Below, piece by piece: positions 22,924 through 34,646 of a DNA stretch of 64,000 nucleotides; the first letter of the stretch is position 1; each line of letters begins with the position of its first letter. The stretch covers positions 1,798,001 to 1,862,000 of the forward strand of contig VSJF01000003.1 in NCBI GenBank assembly GCA_009739215.1. The letters are read 5' to 3'. The DNA comes from Floccularia luteovirens. Its lineage: Eukaryota; Basidiomycota; Agaricomycetes; Agaricales; Squamanitaceae. The notes under the pieces were generated by a model. That model was not told the origin of the DNA, did not search any database, and saw only the letters and a list, made by a program, of their open reading frames with translations. Made by a program: the position numbers and the translations under genes.

Positions 22924-24685
22924 TATAGAGGATTTTTTTTGAATGAGAACTATTAAGGATTACGAAATGTTGGGCGGCCAAATGCCCCTCTGAAGTACGA
23001 AAAGCGTCAAGGAGACACCAATTAGTCGGGAAAAGGACGCCCCCGGTACTAGGCGGTGGACGTAGTCGTCGTAAGAGATGCCTTCAGGCTCTGAACAGGA
23101 GCTTTAATAGTGGAGGATGAAGACGAAATACGAAGATGCCCACAACTACTATGGTAGAGGTGCCTCCAGAAAAATAGTCCTAAGTAATAGAGAATGGGGT
23201 CGTTGGGAGCAAATTCAAAACGTGAGCAAAGTCCTTTCCACTTCTCTGCTGACGGCCTTTTCCCACGCCCTCCACCTTGCTCTCCCATGCATTGCCCCAT
23301 CAGCCTTTTCCTTATCCATCACAAGGTAATCGACCCCATTATCATTTGCTGTGTGTCTATTGTATCAATCCTTACATCTAAAAAGCTGTTGAAAAAGAAA
23401 AAAAATAGTAGTTTTTTAAAAATTTCACACGTAACAGTCACAAGTGGGGCCATCAAACGAACTGCTGAAAATCCGACCAGCTGGGGTAACAAGTTCCATA
23501 CGGTCATCATCCCATCCTTTCTGATCTTGCAAGTCATGGGTTGGTTTCTGAATGCAACAATCAGTTCCTGTAATCCGATCTCTGCCTCCCGCACTTTAAA
23601 ATCAGGCTATGTAAAGCAAACTGATATACATAGGGTGAAAATTTTCCTCGTGCGAGAAAACCTGACACACTAACATATGGCCAACAGAGCTTCTTATATA
23701 TGCTGTGCTCGTATTCCGCTAACATATTACAGGTTTGGTGAGTAAAAGAAGCTGACTAACCTCATGCAATCAACCAATTTACCTCGAGATCTAAACTCTA
23801 CTTGGTATGTACTTTCTAATATTGGAATGTGGATACGCGCCAAAATGTCCTTTTGCTTTGAGACTAGCCAGTCAGTCAGCCATCCATGCACCTCCAAACT
23901 CCGAGCATTTTATCGCTCACCGCTCACTAAGACCGAGTATTAATCTAAGCTCAACGGACTAAAGTATGATATACCTTATGATTAATGTCGCAAGGTTCCC
24001 ACGTTCCTGTGGCTTGAACATATTACGAAATACTATATATTCATGTTTTCTACTCATACTGTACACTTTCATATGTTCACCACGATAAATTTCCATATCC
24101 TACGCCCGCATATGGTCTGATTCAAAACTTGGGAGTTCAGCACTCATCACATCAACAAAAATTTGGTTAAACACCTCAGAGTTTTCAAACAAATGGCCCA
24201 AGACCAAGTATGCACAATGCACAGAAGTATATCAATACAAAACGGGGGTACTATCAACTTGTTGAAGGGTATTTTCAAGGCCCGGACCCCGAGCCGGCAC
24301 CACTGCGCGTATTGTATGTATGGCCATCCGCAACCATATCCCAATGTAGAACTTTGGAAAGAAAGGCGCGAAAGGCAGGAGACTATATCTGATACAAAAT
24401 CTACTATTATGGGAGTGGGGTGGTCGAACGCTAATGAATTCATGTCATAAAATGTGCTGGGCCATGAGCAAAAGGCAAGAGGTAAGAAGACGCCAGAGTG
24501 GGATAATAATAATTAGGGGGCGCATATAACAAGCAGCACGGAAGAAAATAATACCCAGGAGCAAAAAAAAAAAGGAACATCACAGGGTCTATGAGATGTC
24601 GGCTGCCGTGTATGTGGTAAAAGCAGCCAAGACAACCTCAAGAAAAATGAGAAGAAGCGGTAAAGAGAACGAAAGGTCCGCGTTA
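22924..24685. other. Gene-poor 1.76-kb interval
   Basis: The region upstream of the Pumilio gene. It contains several modest open frames on both strands with no clear splice continuity. Those worth noting are 23319-23594 (-), which begins MREAEIGLQELIVAF, and 24193-24450 (+), which carries a C-x2-C-x3-H pattern (HCAYCMYGHPQPYPN). Neither is convincing enough to call. Short A tracts occur near 23395 and 24565. No tRNA found. Confidence 0.5.
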
Positions 24686-27600
24686 TCAAGATAGCGAATT
24701 CCTCGATCCCCGACGCCGCGAGCGTGTACGTGGGCGGGACTGTGTGTGTGCGGCTAATGCATCTGCAACCCGTTTCGACCTTCGTAGTGGCCTGTCCGTA
24801 CGTGCAGGAGGGGATTCAGGTTCCTTCGGTGATTCCATAGCTTGTAGTTCTTGAACAAGGTGTTCGCATGCAACAACAGTATGTAGCACGTTATTTTCGG
24901 CTACTGTCTTTTCCACACTATGATCTGAAACAATTTCTTCCGCAGTACCCGGTTCCCCATGGTCGTCTGGCATGACGCACAGCTCTCGGAATAACTCCTG
25001 TTCTGTAGCGCTTAACGGTGCATCCGACTCTTCATGTTGCTTCTCCCCTGTAAAGGTGCTGTTGACAGGTGATGGCAACGGCACTACACTCGGCTCTTTG
25101 TGAAACCAGGATAATTTCGGATCCCACGACAATGTACTACTGCCACCACTGCTTTCAGCTTGGGCTTGTAGTGTTGATGAGAAATGAAGGCCAAATTGAT
25201 TAAGCAGACGCCCGGGCGCATTTGACCGGTGAAAGTCTTGAAGCGCAGATGGGAAGCGTTCGTACAAAACATCAGACAGGAAGATGTCAAGTATACCCCC
25301 GGGCAGGGGATGATCTCGTACGTATGCTTGCGCAGCAGCTAGCGGAACCCACGTGCCACAGACTGTTGTCGAGCCCTTGGTGATAACAGTTCCATTCGGG
25401 ATTGTGCTTAACACGGGGTGGGGAGCACCCGAATATGCAACGATAGGTGAAAGATGTACAAAATCGGTATCAATGCGGCGAAGAAGCAAGAAAGGGCCTA
25501 GCATCATTTGATACACAGAAATATCTACAAAGAGAATTAGCTGTCAGATTTGTGATCATGCATGTCTATTTGGACATAAACGAACCTTCTATTTGGGTTG
25601 CACTGATGGCAGGAATACAGGGCTGACAGGTGTGAACCACAACGACGTCAATTTGGGGAGATCCTTCTGAACATGCCTCCTGAGGTGGATCGTTTCGAGG
25701 TAGAACAAGAGATGAAGGTGAAACTCCAGATGCGGGGGAATTCATCGACATAGATTGAATTAATGACGCCAAAGTTTGTGCGGCTGTTGAATCTGAAGAT
25801 ATTGTTGGATAAGTGCGTGGAAGAGTTGGCGGCATGGAGGTTGATGATGGCCCCGTGGATATGGAATTTGATAAGGACACAAGTGCTGGTGCGGTTTTTG
25901 ACCGAGGACGCAACGTGGAGATTTGCTTTTGCATACCCGAAAAGTTGTCCTCTGCTGTATGCGTAGCATCTTGTCCAGGTGATGATGTATCGGAGTACGA
26001 GAACGATGAGAATTGCGATGATAGGGAGGAAATCGGAGATATCGGAGAGGACGGACCAGCAAAGTTTGTCGGGAACAGAGAATCTATGTCAAAATCCTCT
26101 TGTTTCACCACTTCAGATTCATCAGACGGAGGGATTCCCCAAGGGGACGATAAGCCCCGACTGCCCTCCCAATCCCAGGGGTCTGACACCTCCTCTTTGA
26201 CTTTATTTGGATTATCCGTACAAAGCACTGATGCCGCAGCTTGAGCGATCACATCTGCAACTCCTTTCGCTTCTGCAATACTCGAATCGAAGTCTTCCCA
26301 AGCTTCAAGCATACCTTGCACATCTCGAGGTTCTTCTTTCACCGCAACATCTGCTGCAATAACGGGTGCAGAGGGTGATCTTGGGCCTGGGCTTTCCCAC
26401 ATTGTTTCTCCATCTCCTTCGCTGTCTAAGTCCGCGTCCCAGTCTAAGTCGGCATCTGGATTTGAATGGTGTATGCGTGTCATGGTGATGTGGAAATCAT
26501 CTGTTTCGTCTTCTGACTCTGGCGGTGGGGAACCTATACTATTGGATGCTGATGGTGACCGTCGGTAAGGGTCGGCCTGGTTTGGAGACGGTGAAGGGTA
26601 GGAAGGGTAGAGTCCCTCCAGGGCAGGCGTATAACAAGGTATTGAGATGGAGCGTCGGGGATAAGGGGGAAGCGACCAAGGCTCCTCATTCTGTGCAGCA
26701 TCACGTTCTGATTCGTCTTCTGAGGAATCAACTGACATGGAATCAGAGTCTTCAGAATCGGAGATATGACGTCGTGAACTGGCTGGGGAGATTGATGACG
26801 TCGAGGGCAACAGTGGTTTCAGTCGTAGAGTCAACTTGACTTTGGGGGGACGCCTGTCGATGTCATTATCTGATTCAGAGTCTGAGCCCTTCATTGCACA
26901 TCCCCTCAATGGCCTCTTCCGCTTTTGTCCACAAAATTGCATTTGTTCCGCCCGCCTCTGTCTGTCCCGCTCCCGCTTCCGCTCTTTCAACCCACTTTGC
27001 TGACCTATCTTTCCATTTTCACCATAATCACAGAGTCGGATGCCGGCCCGTGCAAAGGGACAAGGGGCGCCCGTTGCGCGGCTGAGGTACCAGACCATGG
27101 TCCCTCTTCGAAAGTTGGTTGCCCGGTTCTCGACGTTGGACGTGCAGTGGGCACCACCCGAACGGGAATGTAGTGCTGGGAGGAGATCGTCGTCAGAGGA
27201 AGTGCCAGAGAGAGTATGACGTAGGAGAAGAGGATGGTCTTGCTGTACTTCACAACGATGCATGTGAGTACGAATGTAGGTTGTAATAGCTTGACTCGCT
27301 GCGGACACGCTGCGGCGCCAAGAATTTAGATCAGTCAGACATGACAAAAGGGAGAGGAGCCCACTTTTGACAGACGAGTCCAAAATTAACAGTCATCTCG
27401 GCGAGATCTTTGATGGTCATGGCTCGATTATCCTTGTGAATGATGAGTAAAGGGAAGGAGGAGTGTTGAAAAAGAAAGACGTACCACTGAGAGAAAGGAC
27501 CGACCGATAGCTAGAAAGACCTTGCTATTTGCATCTTCGGGGTGCAGTACAATACCGGAAGGGGGGAATTGGGGATAAAGAAAGTTTATATTTGCGTTCG

Positions 27601-27763
27601 AATCAGCTGAGTGAGACTTTGAGAGAGACTTGAATTTCTTGGATAGAGGAGAGGGAGGAAGCGGAGACTGCCTGAGACGAGCAGAAGGTTTGATGAGGAT
27701 GTTCTGACGAATTCTGGTGGCGTAAGAGTGTTGTGTTGAGGAGGAATCAAGAAAAAAGTCCAT
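24686..27763 (-). CDS. GDS1-type winged-helix protein with APSES/KilA-N-like domain
   Basis: Start ATG 27761-27763 (MDFFLDSSSTQHSY), stop near 24686 after RRRGSRNSLS; an earlier in-frame ATG at 27853 is possible. Exon 1 carries GIVLHPEDANSKVFLAIGRS, joined by a ~53-nt intron to DNRAMTIKDLAEMTVNFGL. The next exon continues SAASQAITTYIRTHMHRCEV, NPLLLRHTLSG-like sequence and NFRRGTMVWYLSRATGAPCP. Together these match the fungal GDS1 winged-helix module. A basic KRKRPLRG patch, a long acidic Ser-rich region with several WD/DW elements and KEE sites, and then a last exon with TWVPLAAAQAYVRDHPLPGG and FERFPSALQDFHR-like sequence follow; I read this as an APSES/KilA-N-like DNA-binding fold. The C-terminus is basic (RRSKRVADALAAH). 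Probably a nuclear transcription regulator. The GDS1 call is good; the APSES-like call is moderate. Confidence 0.75.
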
Positions 27764-28941
27764 GGGTTGTTGACATGAAAAAGTGGAGAGAGAAGAGGGA
27801 GAAGAGAGGGGAGAGGTGGGGATGGAGGAGAAGAAAGGGAAAAATAAGGGCACGAGTCAGCGCAACACTCTACTCCTACTTCCTTTTCGGTAGCTTTCGT
27901 CTCAATTCTTTCATCAGTCAACTTGCTCTCCCCGGGGTCTTCTTCCCTTTCCTGATTGCCGCAGATGGCCGTCCCTTCAATCGAGATCTCCTCTCTCTCT
28001 TTCCTCTCTTTCTTTCATCATTCCATTTCTTGTCCCTCCATCCTGATCCCACTCCCATGCTCAACTCCCCCCCAAAACTTTAAATCACGTGCTAGTTTCT
28101 ACCCTTTCTCACCCCCAATTCTCTCGTTGCATTGTCTTTCCTTCCATTTGATTCCCATCACGGAGGTGTTACTGTCTTGATATCTTTGTATCATATCAAT
28201 TTGTTCTGTCCACAACTACACATATCTCTTCGAACCTGAATTTATGTTGCTTCTTCTTTGCCATCCTTTCCATAACACGTGGCTCGCAAGCGTATCTTGT
28301 TTATTACAAAAATTTAAAATATTCGTCATCGCATGTTTCGGCTAACTCCATCAACAAGCGAACTCGCTGCTGATCCATGATTATCATTATCCTATTGTAC
28401 TTGCGCACCTTCTATAAGCACAATCATGCAATGGGAGATAAAGTAATTGTGTATACATGTATCGAAAGTTGACAGTTGATAGGCAGTAATTCATATCACC
28501 AGGGTAGAGAAGTACCAAAATGGTCGTCATCTGTGATGTCAAATACTCAACAGGCACTACACGATTGAATTGGTCCTATTTTCCCAAAATAGCAAGAGAT
28601 ATGATCAGGATGTGACGCCATTTACAAAAACACGATCAGTCACGGTGAGGTCTCACTTTCATCACTTCATACGTACTTTCCTCGTCCGTGCCTCAAGGCC
28701 TCATCCTCGTTGGTCCCGTTACCCCGCCTATGGTCACACTTTCCCATATCACGCCACCTCTCATGATCACACTGCAGCTTAACGCTTCTTTCTCTTTGTT
28801 CCTTTGACAGCGGACTTTTCTTTCGCATTTCCGTCCAAACACAAATCTTATCAGCACTCTTAATTATACCAAATAATTGTACAGCATGTTATGGGATATA
28901 TACTAAAGAAAGAACCAGAAAAGACTCCGACACGGCATCAA
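27764..28941. other. Intergenic region upstream of the GDS1-type gene
   Basis: About 1.18 kb holding the promoter and leader of the GDS1-type gene (very pyrimidine-rich on the + strand at 27960-28060) and the 3' flank of histone H1. CACGTG hexamers lie at 28086-28091 and 28276-28281. A short basic reading frame on the minus strand (28779-28835, ending KGTKRKKR) resembles an H1 tail but could not be joined in frame to the H1 gene. Confidence 0.5.
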
Positions 28942-30088
28942 TCAGGCGGTCACCTACAACATAATCAGAACAAGGATTCCATTAATTAAACTCACTAACC
29001 TTCTTCACACGGGAGCCAGGCTTTGTCGTTGTCTTTGATCGTGGCTTGGTTGCTGTTGTCTGCAAAACGTTTCCGGAATGTCAGCTTCGCTTAAACGTAC
29101 TCAGGACTGAAGGCGTTAAACCTTTGTAGTGCTAGCCTTTGCGGTTGTTGTGGCCTTCTTAACTGGGCCCCTTCTACTTGCTGCAGTCTCTGCCTTCGCA
29201 TCAGATGTGGTCCCCGTCAACACCTAATACCCTCTCCAATCAGTTTAAACATCAAATATACGCTGAAGATCCTACCTTCTTGGCTGAACTACGTTTGGAT
29301 GCTACTGTCGTCTTTTTAGTGGTGGCCGCTTTGGGTTTTCCAGCAAGTGTCTTCTTGGGAACGACAGCCTTCTTTGCAGTGGCTGACTTGGCTACGGGCT
29401 TGGATACGGGTTTACTAACAGGTTTCTTTGCAACAGCAGTCTTGGAGGATGCGGGTTTTGTAGCAGTCTTAGAAGGGGGCTTGGAGTTCTGTCAAAACGA
29501 TAAATACGAGTCCTCATGATGAATAATCAACCAACCTCTTTAGAAGCACCAGCCTTGACTTTGGGTGCGAGCTTGACTTTGCCAGAAGGACCTTTGGGCA
29601 GGACAAACATGCCTCCTTCAGTGCCAGAGACGATAGCGCGGTTGAGTTGGAAGAGGTTTTGTCCTGTGACATCGAGCTTGTACTTCTCCTCTGCATACTA
29701 CCAAAAAAATGACAATGAATATCCCCCCAAAATGCCAACGCATATATTCATACCTTCTTGATTGCGCTGCGAGAGACACCCTGGCGGACGTCTTCTTTGT
29801 GCGCTATGATACATTCCTAATGCAAGAATTTTCCATCATTGAGGATGACAAACGTCGCCATGACAGCGTACACACCTTGATAATATCTTTCCATGAGGGT
29901 CGCGCAGCAGCCACAGCTTTGGTAGAGACTTTAGCCTTAGTGGTGGTAGCCTTCGCTTTCGCAGCAGGCTTGACTTTCTTCTGGGCGAGAGCCCTCTTAG
30001 AAGCAGGCCTCTTGTCCCCAGCAGTAGAAGTTTTTGCAGCTGGGGCAGAAGGGGCAGGTTCTGGAGTAGCAGATGTGTTTGAAGACAT
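28942..30088 (-). CDS. Linker histone H1 (copy A)
   Basis: Start ATG 30086-30088 (MSSNTSATPEPAPSAPAAK). A Lys/Ala-rich N-terminal tail is followed by the globular H15 domain, spread over several exons: RPSWKDIIKECIIAHKED, VRQGVSRSAIKKYAEEKYKL, QNLFQLNRAIVSGTEGGMFV, LPKGPSGKVKL. The C-terminal tail is a long run of KPxSK/KKxxA repeats (e.g. KPVSKPVSKPVAKSATAKK), then TTATKPRSKTTTKPGSRVKK. A final 46-nt intron leads to VTA and TGA at 28942-28944. Binds the nucleosome dyad and linker DNA and compacts chromatin. A second H1 gene lies 3 kb away in opposite orientation, so these are paralogues. Copy A is longer in its N-terminal tail and its globular domain differs at many positions. Confidence 0.9.
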
Positions 30089-30297
30089 TTGGTAAGGGAT
30101 AAACTTAGGGTTGGCGCTAAGCGAGAACAAGTTGAAGGTTGTTGATGAGGAGGGCAAAAGATGAAAAAGTCTGGAATATGTTGAGGGTGTTTCTATTTAA
30201 ACATATTTAGGAGCCTTCGATTGAAAGGGTACACTAAGTGGCTGTGCTACATTTCGTTTTGTTGATCGAAACAAGAAAAACGCGCACCGCGTTTGAG

Positions 30298-30303
30298 CAC
30301 GTG
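30298..30303. promoter_or_regulatory. CACGTG upstream of histone H1 copy A
   Basis: CACGTG in the 290-bp gap between H1 copy A and the acyl-CoA-synthetase-like gene, about 210 bp upstream of the H1 start. H1 copy B has the same hexamer 137 bp upstream of its start. Function is inference. Confidence 0.3.
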
Positions 30304-30378
30304 AACATACACGATCGTTGATGATCAATATATTGTCCATTGCTTTTCAAGAGTTATCTACTACAACAATGTCTATAG

Positions 30379-32463
30379 CTAATACGATGTCAATACTTGG
30401 AAAGAGCCATTAGGCTGCACCTTGGCTCTCGCTCCAGTTCCTATCCAAGGTCCTTCCTTATCCTCATTAGTTGGCGCAACCTCAGCGAATCCCTCAAGGT
30501 TCACCAGCTTGCCCACTGGTGGTCCCCTAACTAACAAATCACCCACTGGGTCCGCCCCATTCTCAACAAGCTCGTCATTAACTCCAACAAGTTTGGCTTC
30601 TACATTCACACTCGGTGGTCCAACATGTGTCACAGGTGTAGGTAATGCATCTGTAATCACTTCAGGGAAGTCTTGCAGATCAAACGCATGAGTAGCAAAC
30701 ACTGGTCCTGCAACCAACGCATGTTTAAAGCAGTTGACCAATGGAACAGATAGCGCAATTCGGGCCGGTGTCATCCTAGACGCAATGATGGGACCTGAGA
30801 AAAAGAAAATTTCAGACCCCAGTTCTTTCACGAGAAGAACAGAAATAAATAAAATAAACAAGCGGGGAGTGCCTTACCTCCAGTGACGACAACTCCCCGT
30901 AAAGTTGCAGCAATATCACCAAGAACCTTTGCTCGCGCATTGTCAAATACAAGTCTATCCCAAAGACTCTCCTTCGTGATAAAGCCATCTGTGATACCAG
31001 CAAGTTTATGGCGGCGGGCAACGGAGAACAGCCATGACTTTGATGAATTTGCCAGAATTTCCGAAACAAGCGAATCAAGATGTCCTAGTGTGATAAATAG
31101 GACAGTCGGAGATGGAATTGGATACCGTTGAGCTGAAAGAACATCGAAGGAATTGATAGCGGTGGATTCTATTGTGGTATTCATTCATCAGGTCAAAGTC
31201 CACGGAATTAAGGCCTATCAAAACAAAGATGTATTTCTTACCTTCCTCGGCATGAAACTGTTCCGAGCTTTTCAGAGTAGCAAAGCTTGTCCCTTCGTGT
31301 ATCGCAGTATAGAAAATAGCCCTGCCATAAGGCGTGCTCAGGGAATGAGCCGAGATAACTGTATCCAGCGGTGAAAAGGCGTGAGACATCGGAAGAAGCG
31401 AGCGTGCGGCAGCAACTCCAGCAGTCAGATTTTCGTGAGTCAACTTTGCACCCTGCAGTTTTCCGGATTCGGATTGGAAGAAAGACACCGTGAATGCGTC
31501 GCTGGGTTCTGGAGTAATAGTTAAATATACCCAAATATAAAATATAAAAAGTTATTTTCGGAGATGCAATACGCACGGGGAACTGGGCTGATAATTTTCT
31601 CAACCTTGATACCTTCCCGTTCGACTTCCGAGAATTTCAAGACTTTGACGTTACTTGCAACGCTAGCCATTGTTTGTGCTGTCGGGTCTCCGACTACGAT
31701 GATGATGTGCTGACCATTTCTGTCCCCAGTATCATAAATAAGCTCAAGTATTTGGGGCAGCAAAAATGCATGGGTGATAACGGCTGTAGGGGAATGACCT
31801 TCAAGAAATTCTGAAAGTAAGGTGGAGGAGGACAGTGTGAATGATGTTATAGAATGAGACGCTAAAGCGAGGTCTGCTATCGCGAATTCTGCAACAACTA
31901 TATTAGCTCCACATTGTCATCAATAAACTATATTGAACCTAAGCTGTCGTTCAAGAGCAGAAGGACTTGTGATCTGCGGGGTTGAAGACCTGCGAGTCTG
32001 ATAAGACCAGTCCCTAGAGCAGCAACCCGATCTTGGAGAGCAGAATTGGTGATCTGAAATACCAAAATCAACCTCTTAATTCGGAAAATTTGCTACTAAT
32101 CACACTTTTGTAGACCACAGTGTTCTGGGGGCTTCAGCTTCAGACTTGACAAAATCTGCAAGGAGGTGCACTTCTTTACTTGGTCGTATAGGGAACTATA
32201 CACACAGGTTGTTTTAACTAAACATCCCTCGAAGCAGAAAGGATACATACCCTTCCCATTAACCCGGTGCTATAATTTCGGTATATCGCGCTTTCCCCAG
32301 GGTTTCGCGCACGTCCAGCATCGCTCTGCCTTCCTAAAAGTATCGGATGTACCAGAGGCTGAGGTTTGTAGAGATTGTTGAGGAGAAAAACGGTAGCACC
32401 AATAAGTGCGAGTAGAATAGTCAAGTCATCCGTGAGCAGATAGTCAGAAACATTAACCGCCAT
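30379..32463 (-). CDS. Acyl-CoA synthetase-like protein with degenerate AMP-binding motif
   Basis: Start ATG 32461-32463 (MAVNVSDYLLTDD), stop near 30379 after SFQVLTSY. An N-terminal hydrophobic helix (LTILLALIGATVFLLNNLY) is followed by the fungal long-chain acyl-CoA synthetase opening HPILLGRQSDAGRARNPGES and AIYRNYSTGLMGR. Then come GLQPRRSQVLLLLNDSLEFA, THAFLLPQILELIY, KLTHENLTAGVAAARSLLP, VVVTGGPIIASRM, GDLLVRGPPVGKLVN and GPWIGTGARAKVQPNGSF, which align in order with A-domain motifs. The P-loop motif, normally YTSGTTGxPKG, reads SFFQSESGKLQGAKLTH; the YGxTE motif and the final catalytic lysine are not evident. This suggests a membrane-anchored relative that has lost or altered adenylation. 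The reading frame is intact over many exons, so it is not a decayed pseudogene. Confidence 0.78.
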
Positions 32464-33179
32464 CCTGTTCTGTTGGAGAATCACGATTAGTACGCGTGTA
32501 CCAATAAAAGATTATACTATGCATGCATACTAGAGTATCAGATCAACAGCTACACTGTTTGTCTGCAAGCACCTGATTGTTTTAAACCTGACCTACACCT
32601 TATAAAAGTTATAGCCAGAGAAAAAGTGAAAGTAGGCTGCGTAAGCAGTTGTACATAATTTGAACACCAAGGCAAACTCCGAGGCGATCGGTTATTCCCT
32701 TCTTCTCGCTTTTCTTCTTGCAAGTTGGCTTTTACTGGTATGTGCTCCAACGACAGACAGTACGCGTTATATTGGATCCTCACTCTATCAGTATTTTTCC
32801 AGTCATCGATACATGCAACGTCTGCTCAATATGCTCTTTAACTTTTCTCAAGTCGCCTTCCAATTGCACTTTTAAAGATTGGTGATCTTTCCTATAATAT
32901 ATCTTCGTTTGAAGTGTATCGCTGACCGTTCATACAGTGGACTTCTTCCATGAAAATACACAGGTTTATCTTATTTCATGAGGATCTTTCGCCTTAGCGC
33001 ATCATAATGCTGAATTTGCAAGCTGTGCGTCCGTGCGCACTCCACGTGACCCAGCATAAAGTGGCTCTTGGGCAGTATTAGAGTTCTAAATGAAACAAAT
33101 GCGCCGCCCGCATCTCTCTTCCTCCATCTTCACCTTCTATCTTGCCCTTTCCGTCTAGCCTGCTCTCCGCTTTACCACA
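32464..33179. other. Divergent promoter region, ACS-like gene and H1 copy B
   Basis: About 715 bp between two start codons facing away from each other. A/T-rich in its middle. CACGTG at 33043-33048 lies 137 bp upstream of H1 copy B, followed by a pyrimidine-rich leader (CTCTCTTCCTCCATCTTCAC) up to the ATG. No gene is called inside. Confidence 0.55.
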
Positions 33180-34352
33180 ATGCGTTCTGTTCCCAAGAAA
33201 TCTTCTGCCAAATCCTCTGCAAAGGCTTCAGTTCATGCAAGCAAATCCCATGTGTCCACGCATCCCACATGGGTAGATATGATCAAGGTATGTGGAACCA
33301 TCTTGTTGTCTAAGATGGAATCCACGCTCTATACAGCCTTTATACCTTGCTAATACCTATATCTACAGGAATGTATCGTATCTCACCCAGAAGATGCACG
33401 GACCGGCGTCTCGAGGCCCATGATCAAGAAGGTGAGGAGGTTTTCACCAGCAATCCAGTACATGTCCAATAACATAGCTGTGCAGTATGTTGAATCAAAG
33501 TACCATATCGATCTCAATCCTGCAGCTGCTAGCCAGCTGAACCGTGCAATCACTACTGGTCATGAGAAGGGAGTTTTCAACCTTCCAAAAGGTGAGAGTC
33601 ATGTTCGCAGAGTTCATACTTGAGATAAACCAACCCGATTATAGGACCCTCAGGAAAAGTCAAGCTTGCAGTTACCGCACGTCCAGACGCTGCTAAAGAG
33701 GTTCGACCATAACTTGCGCTCTCCTCGAGGCTAGACCCTCATTTTTTTATACCCCTCCAGAACAAAAAGCCTGTATCCAAGAGAGCACATGCTCCCAAAC
33801 CGCCTTCTACTAAAACGAAAGCTCCTATCAAATCCACGACAACCAGGAAGCCCGTTGTCACCAAACCGAAAACAGAGAGTCCTCCTGCAGCGAAGGTCAA
33901 GGCGGCTGCTCCAGCTAAGAAATACACCTCTGCTGCTAAGAAAGCCCCAGCAAAGGCGAGAAAAGCCCCAGCAGCCAAGAAACCGTCAACTGTCAAGAAG
34001 CACACAGCTGCGAAGAAATCGACGACGACCAGGAGGAGTGCTACTAAGAAGGTATAGTTTATATATTCGCCTTTCATACGTAATGATTAACTGTCCGTAG
34101 GCCGTTGCAAGCGAAACGAAAAAACCAAATTCCAAGCACAAGGAAAATGGAACCGCTAAATCTCAAGCTGTTCCGGCCACCGCTACTCCCAAATCAAAGA
34201 CCTCTCCGAAGACAAAGACAAAGCCTGTCTCCAAGACCACGCCTGCTTCCAAGGCTAAACCTGCATCCAAGACTAAACCAGTTTCTAAGACTAAGCCTAC
34301 ACCGAAGACTAAACCTGGGGCAAAGGCCAAACAATCTTCCAAGACAGCATGA
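33180..34352 (+). CDS. Linker histone H1 (copy B)
   Basis: ATG 33180-33182 (MRSVPKKSSAKSSAKASV), stop TGA 34350-34352. The short basic N-terminal tail leads into the H15 domain THPTWVDMIKECIVSHPEDA, RTGVSRPMIKKYVESKYHID, LNPAAASQLNRAITTGHEKG, VFNLPKGPSGKVKLAV, assembled over about four exons with short introns (the KKYVES junction has two possible acceptors 8 nt apart). The C-terminal tail is extremely Lys/Pro/Ala/Thr-rich with imperfect K-T-K-P repeats (KTKPVSKTKPTPKTKPGAK) ending KQSSKTA. Paralogue of copy A. The many AAG/AAA codons and KxxK repeats make shadow frames look long. Identity is certain; division of labour between the copies is unknown. Confidence 0.93.
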
Positions 34353-34646
34353 AGCGAATAGTGCCCTGCTGTGGTTTCTGTTTTTATCTTTTACTTGTTA
34401 TTTCGTAGTCATCAATTATCGTGATTGCTGTTGACGTGTATTATCTCTATCTCTGTACTTCTATGTACCTCGTGTTCTTGTGGCTTTTTCCTCTTTACTA
34501 ATATGCCATGATATAACGTTGAACTCTGTATGTCATATATATATGAACCTACTTATAAGCTTTAAGACTGAGTGAATCAGACTCGGTCACATGGTTCAGA
34601 CCATAATCTACTTTTTCATCGACGAGGACGTACGATTCGGTCTGTG

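Noticed and set aside
28779..28835. Basic minus-strand peptide ending KGTKRKKR, as an extra last exon of histone H1 copy A
   Set aside because: The only AG acceptor in front of it leaves two extra bases, while the preceding H1 exon ends in phase zero. A cleaner 46-nt intron gives VTA and a stop at 28942.
34572..34646. Upstream extension of the Tel2 frame
   Set aside because: The extension begins with GTG, not ATG; the first in-frame ATG is 34647.
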